Source: JBDRHL01 sp043816955 (GTDB lineage Bacteria; Planctomycetota; Phycisphaerae; Sedimentisphaerales; CAYZTY01). From it: a stretch of 6,523 nucleotides of DNA. A model generated the notes under the pieces. The model had not been told where the DNA came from, searched no databases, and was given only the letters and a program-made list of their open reading frames with translations. Positions 5,817 to 6,523 of this stretch are shown piece by piece. The DNA is taken from assembly GCA_043816955.1 (NCBI GenBank), contig JBDRHL010000211.1, forward strand, positions 1-6,523. The letters are read 5' to 3'. The position numbers and the translations under genes are program-made. How positions within the stretch are numbered: position 1 is the stretch's first letter; every line of letters starts with the position of its first letter.

Positions 5817-6415
5817 TTATAAACCTCGCTATCTGTATTTGTATTTATCTGTGATTCTGGCCGATCCAGCTCGACCACCTTTGATTCAAGCCTGGCCTGC
5901 TCTGCCGCAAAAACCATAAGATGAGTTTCAAGTGTTTCCTGCGGACCCGACATTATTCCGGCTGTATCACCAGTAGCAACTGCTTGAATAAAAGCATCCG
6001 CCAAGCGATAATCCCCACCGCCATGAGCACCGGCTATTGAATCATCCAAAATCGAAACATCATAGTTTTTTGTTTGGTCAGAGAGGAAATCAAAGTGTTC
6101 AATTCTGGAGCTATCTCCGTAAATTTGGCCGTGCGTCCCGAAAATGCGAGTTTTTCGCCCCCAATGCTCAGTAAAGGCTGTGACAGTAAAAGAAGCGGTT
6201 TGCCCGCCCTCAAAAAGCATATTTACAACCTGATGGTCGGCAACATTATTATCACATCCATATACACATCGGCCGTAAGGACCTGTTCTGATCGCCTCTC
6301 TAATACCTTCCGAAGTTAGATCAGGGGTAACTCCGTAAAGCCAACTAAGATCACCACGATTAAACCTTCCTATATAAAACTTCAGGGGGTATCTCCTTGA
6401 CTCCAGTACATACAA
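5813..6415 (-). pseudogene. Gfo/Idh/MocA-family oxidoreductase, N-terminal part lost to an IS
   Basis: The frame encodes the C-terminal domain of a Gfo/Idh/MocA-family sugar dehydrogenase: 'TGPYGRCVYGCDNNVADHQV' (45-64), 'FEGGQTASFTVTAFT' (68-82), 'GRKTRIFGTHGQI' (86-98) and 'GAHGGGD' (129-135), ending 'LETHLMVFAAEQARLES'. The NAD(P)-binding Rossmann domain (GxGxxG) and the catalytic EKP-type motif, normally in the first 150-200 residues, are absent. Homology begins about 'KFYIGRF' (residue 12, near 6381). The preceding MYVLESRRYP is encoded by the inserted IS1595-type end, and its only start is a TTG without a ribosome binding site. The remaining piece cannot bind cofactor and is best called a 5'-truncated pseudogene. 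Its stop overlaps the UroD-family start by 4 bp, evidence of a former operon. Confidence 0.75.
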
Positions 6416-6425
6416 TCGGTAGTAT
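6397..6425 (+). promoter_or_regulatory. Candidate promoter of the IS1595-type transposase
   Basis: TTGACT (6397-6402) and TAGTAT (6420-6425) are 17 bp apart, with five and four consensus matches, just inside the element end. The distance to the ATG at 6434 is very short, so transcription would begin almost at the start codon. Confidence 0.35.
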
Positions 6426-6433
6426 TTGCGATC

Positions 6434-6523
6434 ATGGAAGATTACCCGCGAACATTGATGGAATTGGAAAAGCGGTTTTCATCGGAAGAGGCCTGTCGGG
6501 AATATTTGGAAGTTCTTCGATGG
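6434..6523 (+). CDS. IS1595-family transposase, N-terminal part (runs off the window)
   Basis: Thirty codons are visible: 'MEDYPRTLMELEKRFSSEEA' followed by 'CREYLEVLRW'. This is the hallmark opening of IS1595-family transposases ('YPRTLxEFExRFxTEEACxxYLxxLRWPxGFxCPxC'), in which a zinc ribbon follows directly; the window ends at the Trp just before it. The ATG at 6434 has no strong ribosome binding site. A possible promoter lies at 6397-6425. The DDE catalytic domain would be beyond the window. The element sits head-to-head with the oxidoreductase fragment it interrupts. Confidence 0.85.
   Translation, partial: MEDYPRTLMELEKRFSSEEACREYLEVLRW

Larger units (their letters stand above)
6385..6523 (+). 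mobile_element. Left end of an IS1595-family insertion sequence (runs off the window)
   Basis: The oxidoreductase reading frame loses homology exactly where GGGGGTATCTCCTTGACTCC begins (6385). A transposase of the IS1595 family starts 49 bp further on. Runs of G followed by a pyrimidine-rich stretch are common at ends of this family, so 6385 is the likely terminus. The eight bases AAACTTCA (6377-6384) would be the target duplication if the other end, outside the window, carries the same bases. Confidence 0.6.

Overview
This is a moderately low-GC bacterial window. Its gene content suggests a planctomycete or a relative from the PVC group: a secreted Cys-rich protein next to C39-peptidase and MauE-type genes, a UroD-family gene coupled to a Gfo/Idh/MocA oxidoreductase, and many insertion-sequence remnants. 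The phylum is inferred from recognised gene combinations, not from a marker gene.

From right to left on the minus strand, positions 3546 to about 108 hold an operon-like set of four genes. (1) A small secreted protein with 11 cysteines after its signal peptide (3040-3369) has an elaborate 5' leader. (2) An exported protein with a C-terminal membrane anchor (1530-2813) may have a LolA/RseB-like fold. (3) A membrane protein joins an N-terminal C39-like cysteine peptidase domain to a C-terminal rhodanese domain (337-1479). (4) A MauE/DoxX-type membrane redox protein (350 to about 130) is cut off by another mobile element. A long hairpin followed by a T-run lies between genes 1 and 2 and could reduce expression of the downstream genes relative to the peptide. 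My inference is that this is a maturation or disulfide-handling locus for the Cys-rich protein. It is the most interesting part of the window.

Positions 3724-4672 look like a mobile-element graveyard. An IS66-type accessory gene (tnpA) on the minus strand lies beside the C-terminal fragment of an IS1634/IS4-type transposase on the plus strand. Both sit between two imperfect inverted 14-mers starting with GTAAC, the type of end expected for IS66 elements.

Positions 4770-6385 hold a minus-strand pair. The C-terminal two-thirds or so of a Gfo/Idh/MocA-family oxidoreductase overlaps, by ATGA, a UroD-superfamily methyltransferase-like gene. The oxidoreductase has lost its 5' part to an IS1595-family element whose end is at about 6385 and whose transposase starts at 6434 on the plus strand. 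The far left edge (1-66, minus) is the start of another gene, probably an IS630-like transposase. Both window edges therefore lie in mobile DNA, and both non-mobile gene groups are truncated by it. No RNA genes or CRISPR arrays were seen.
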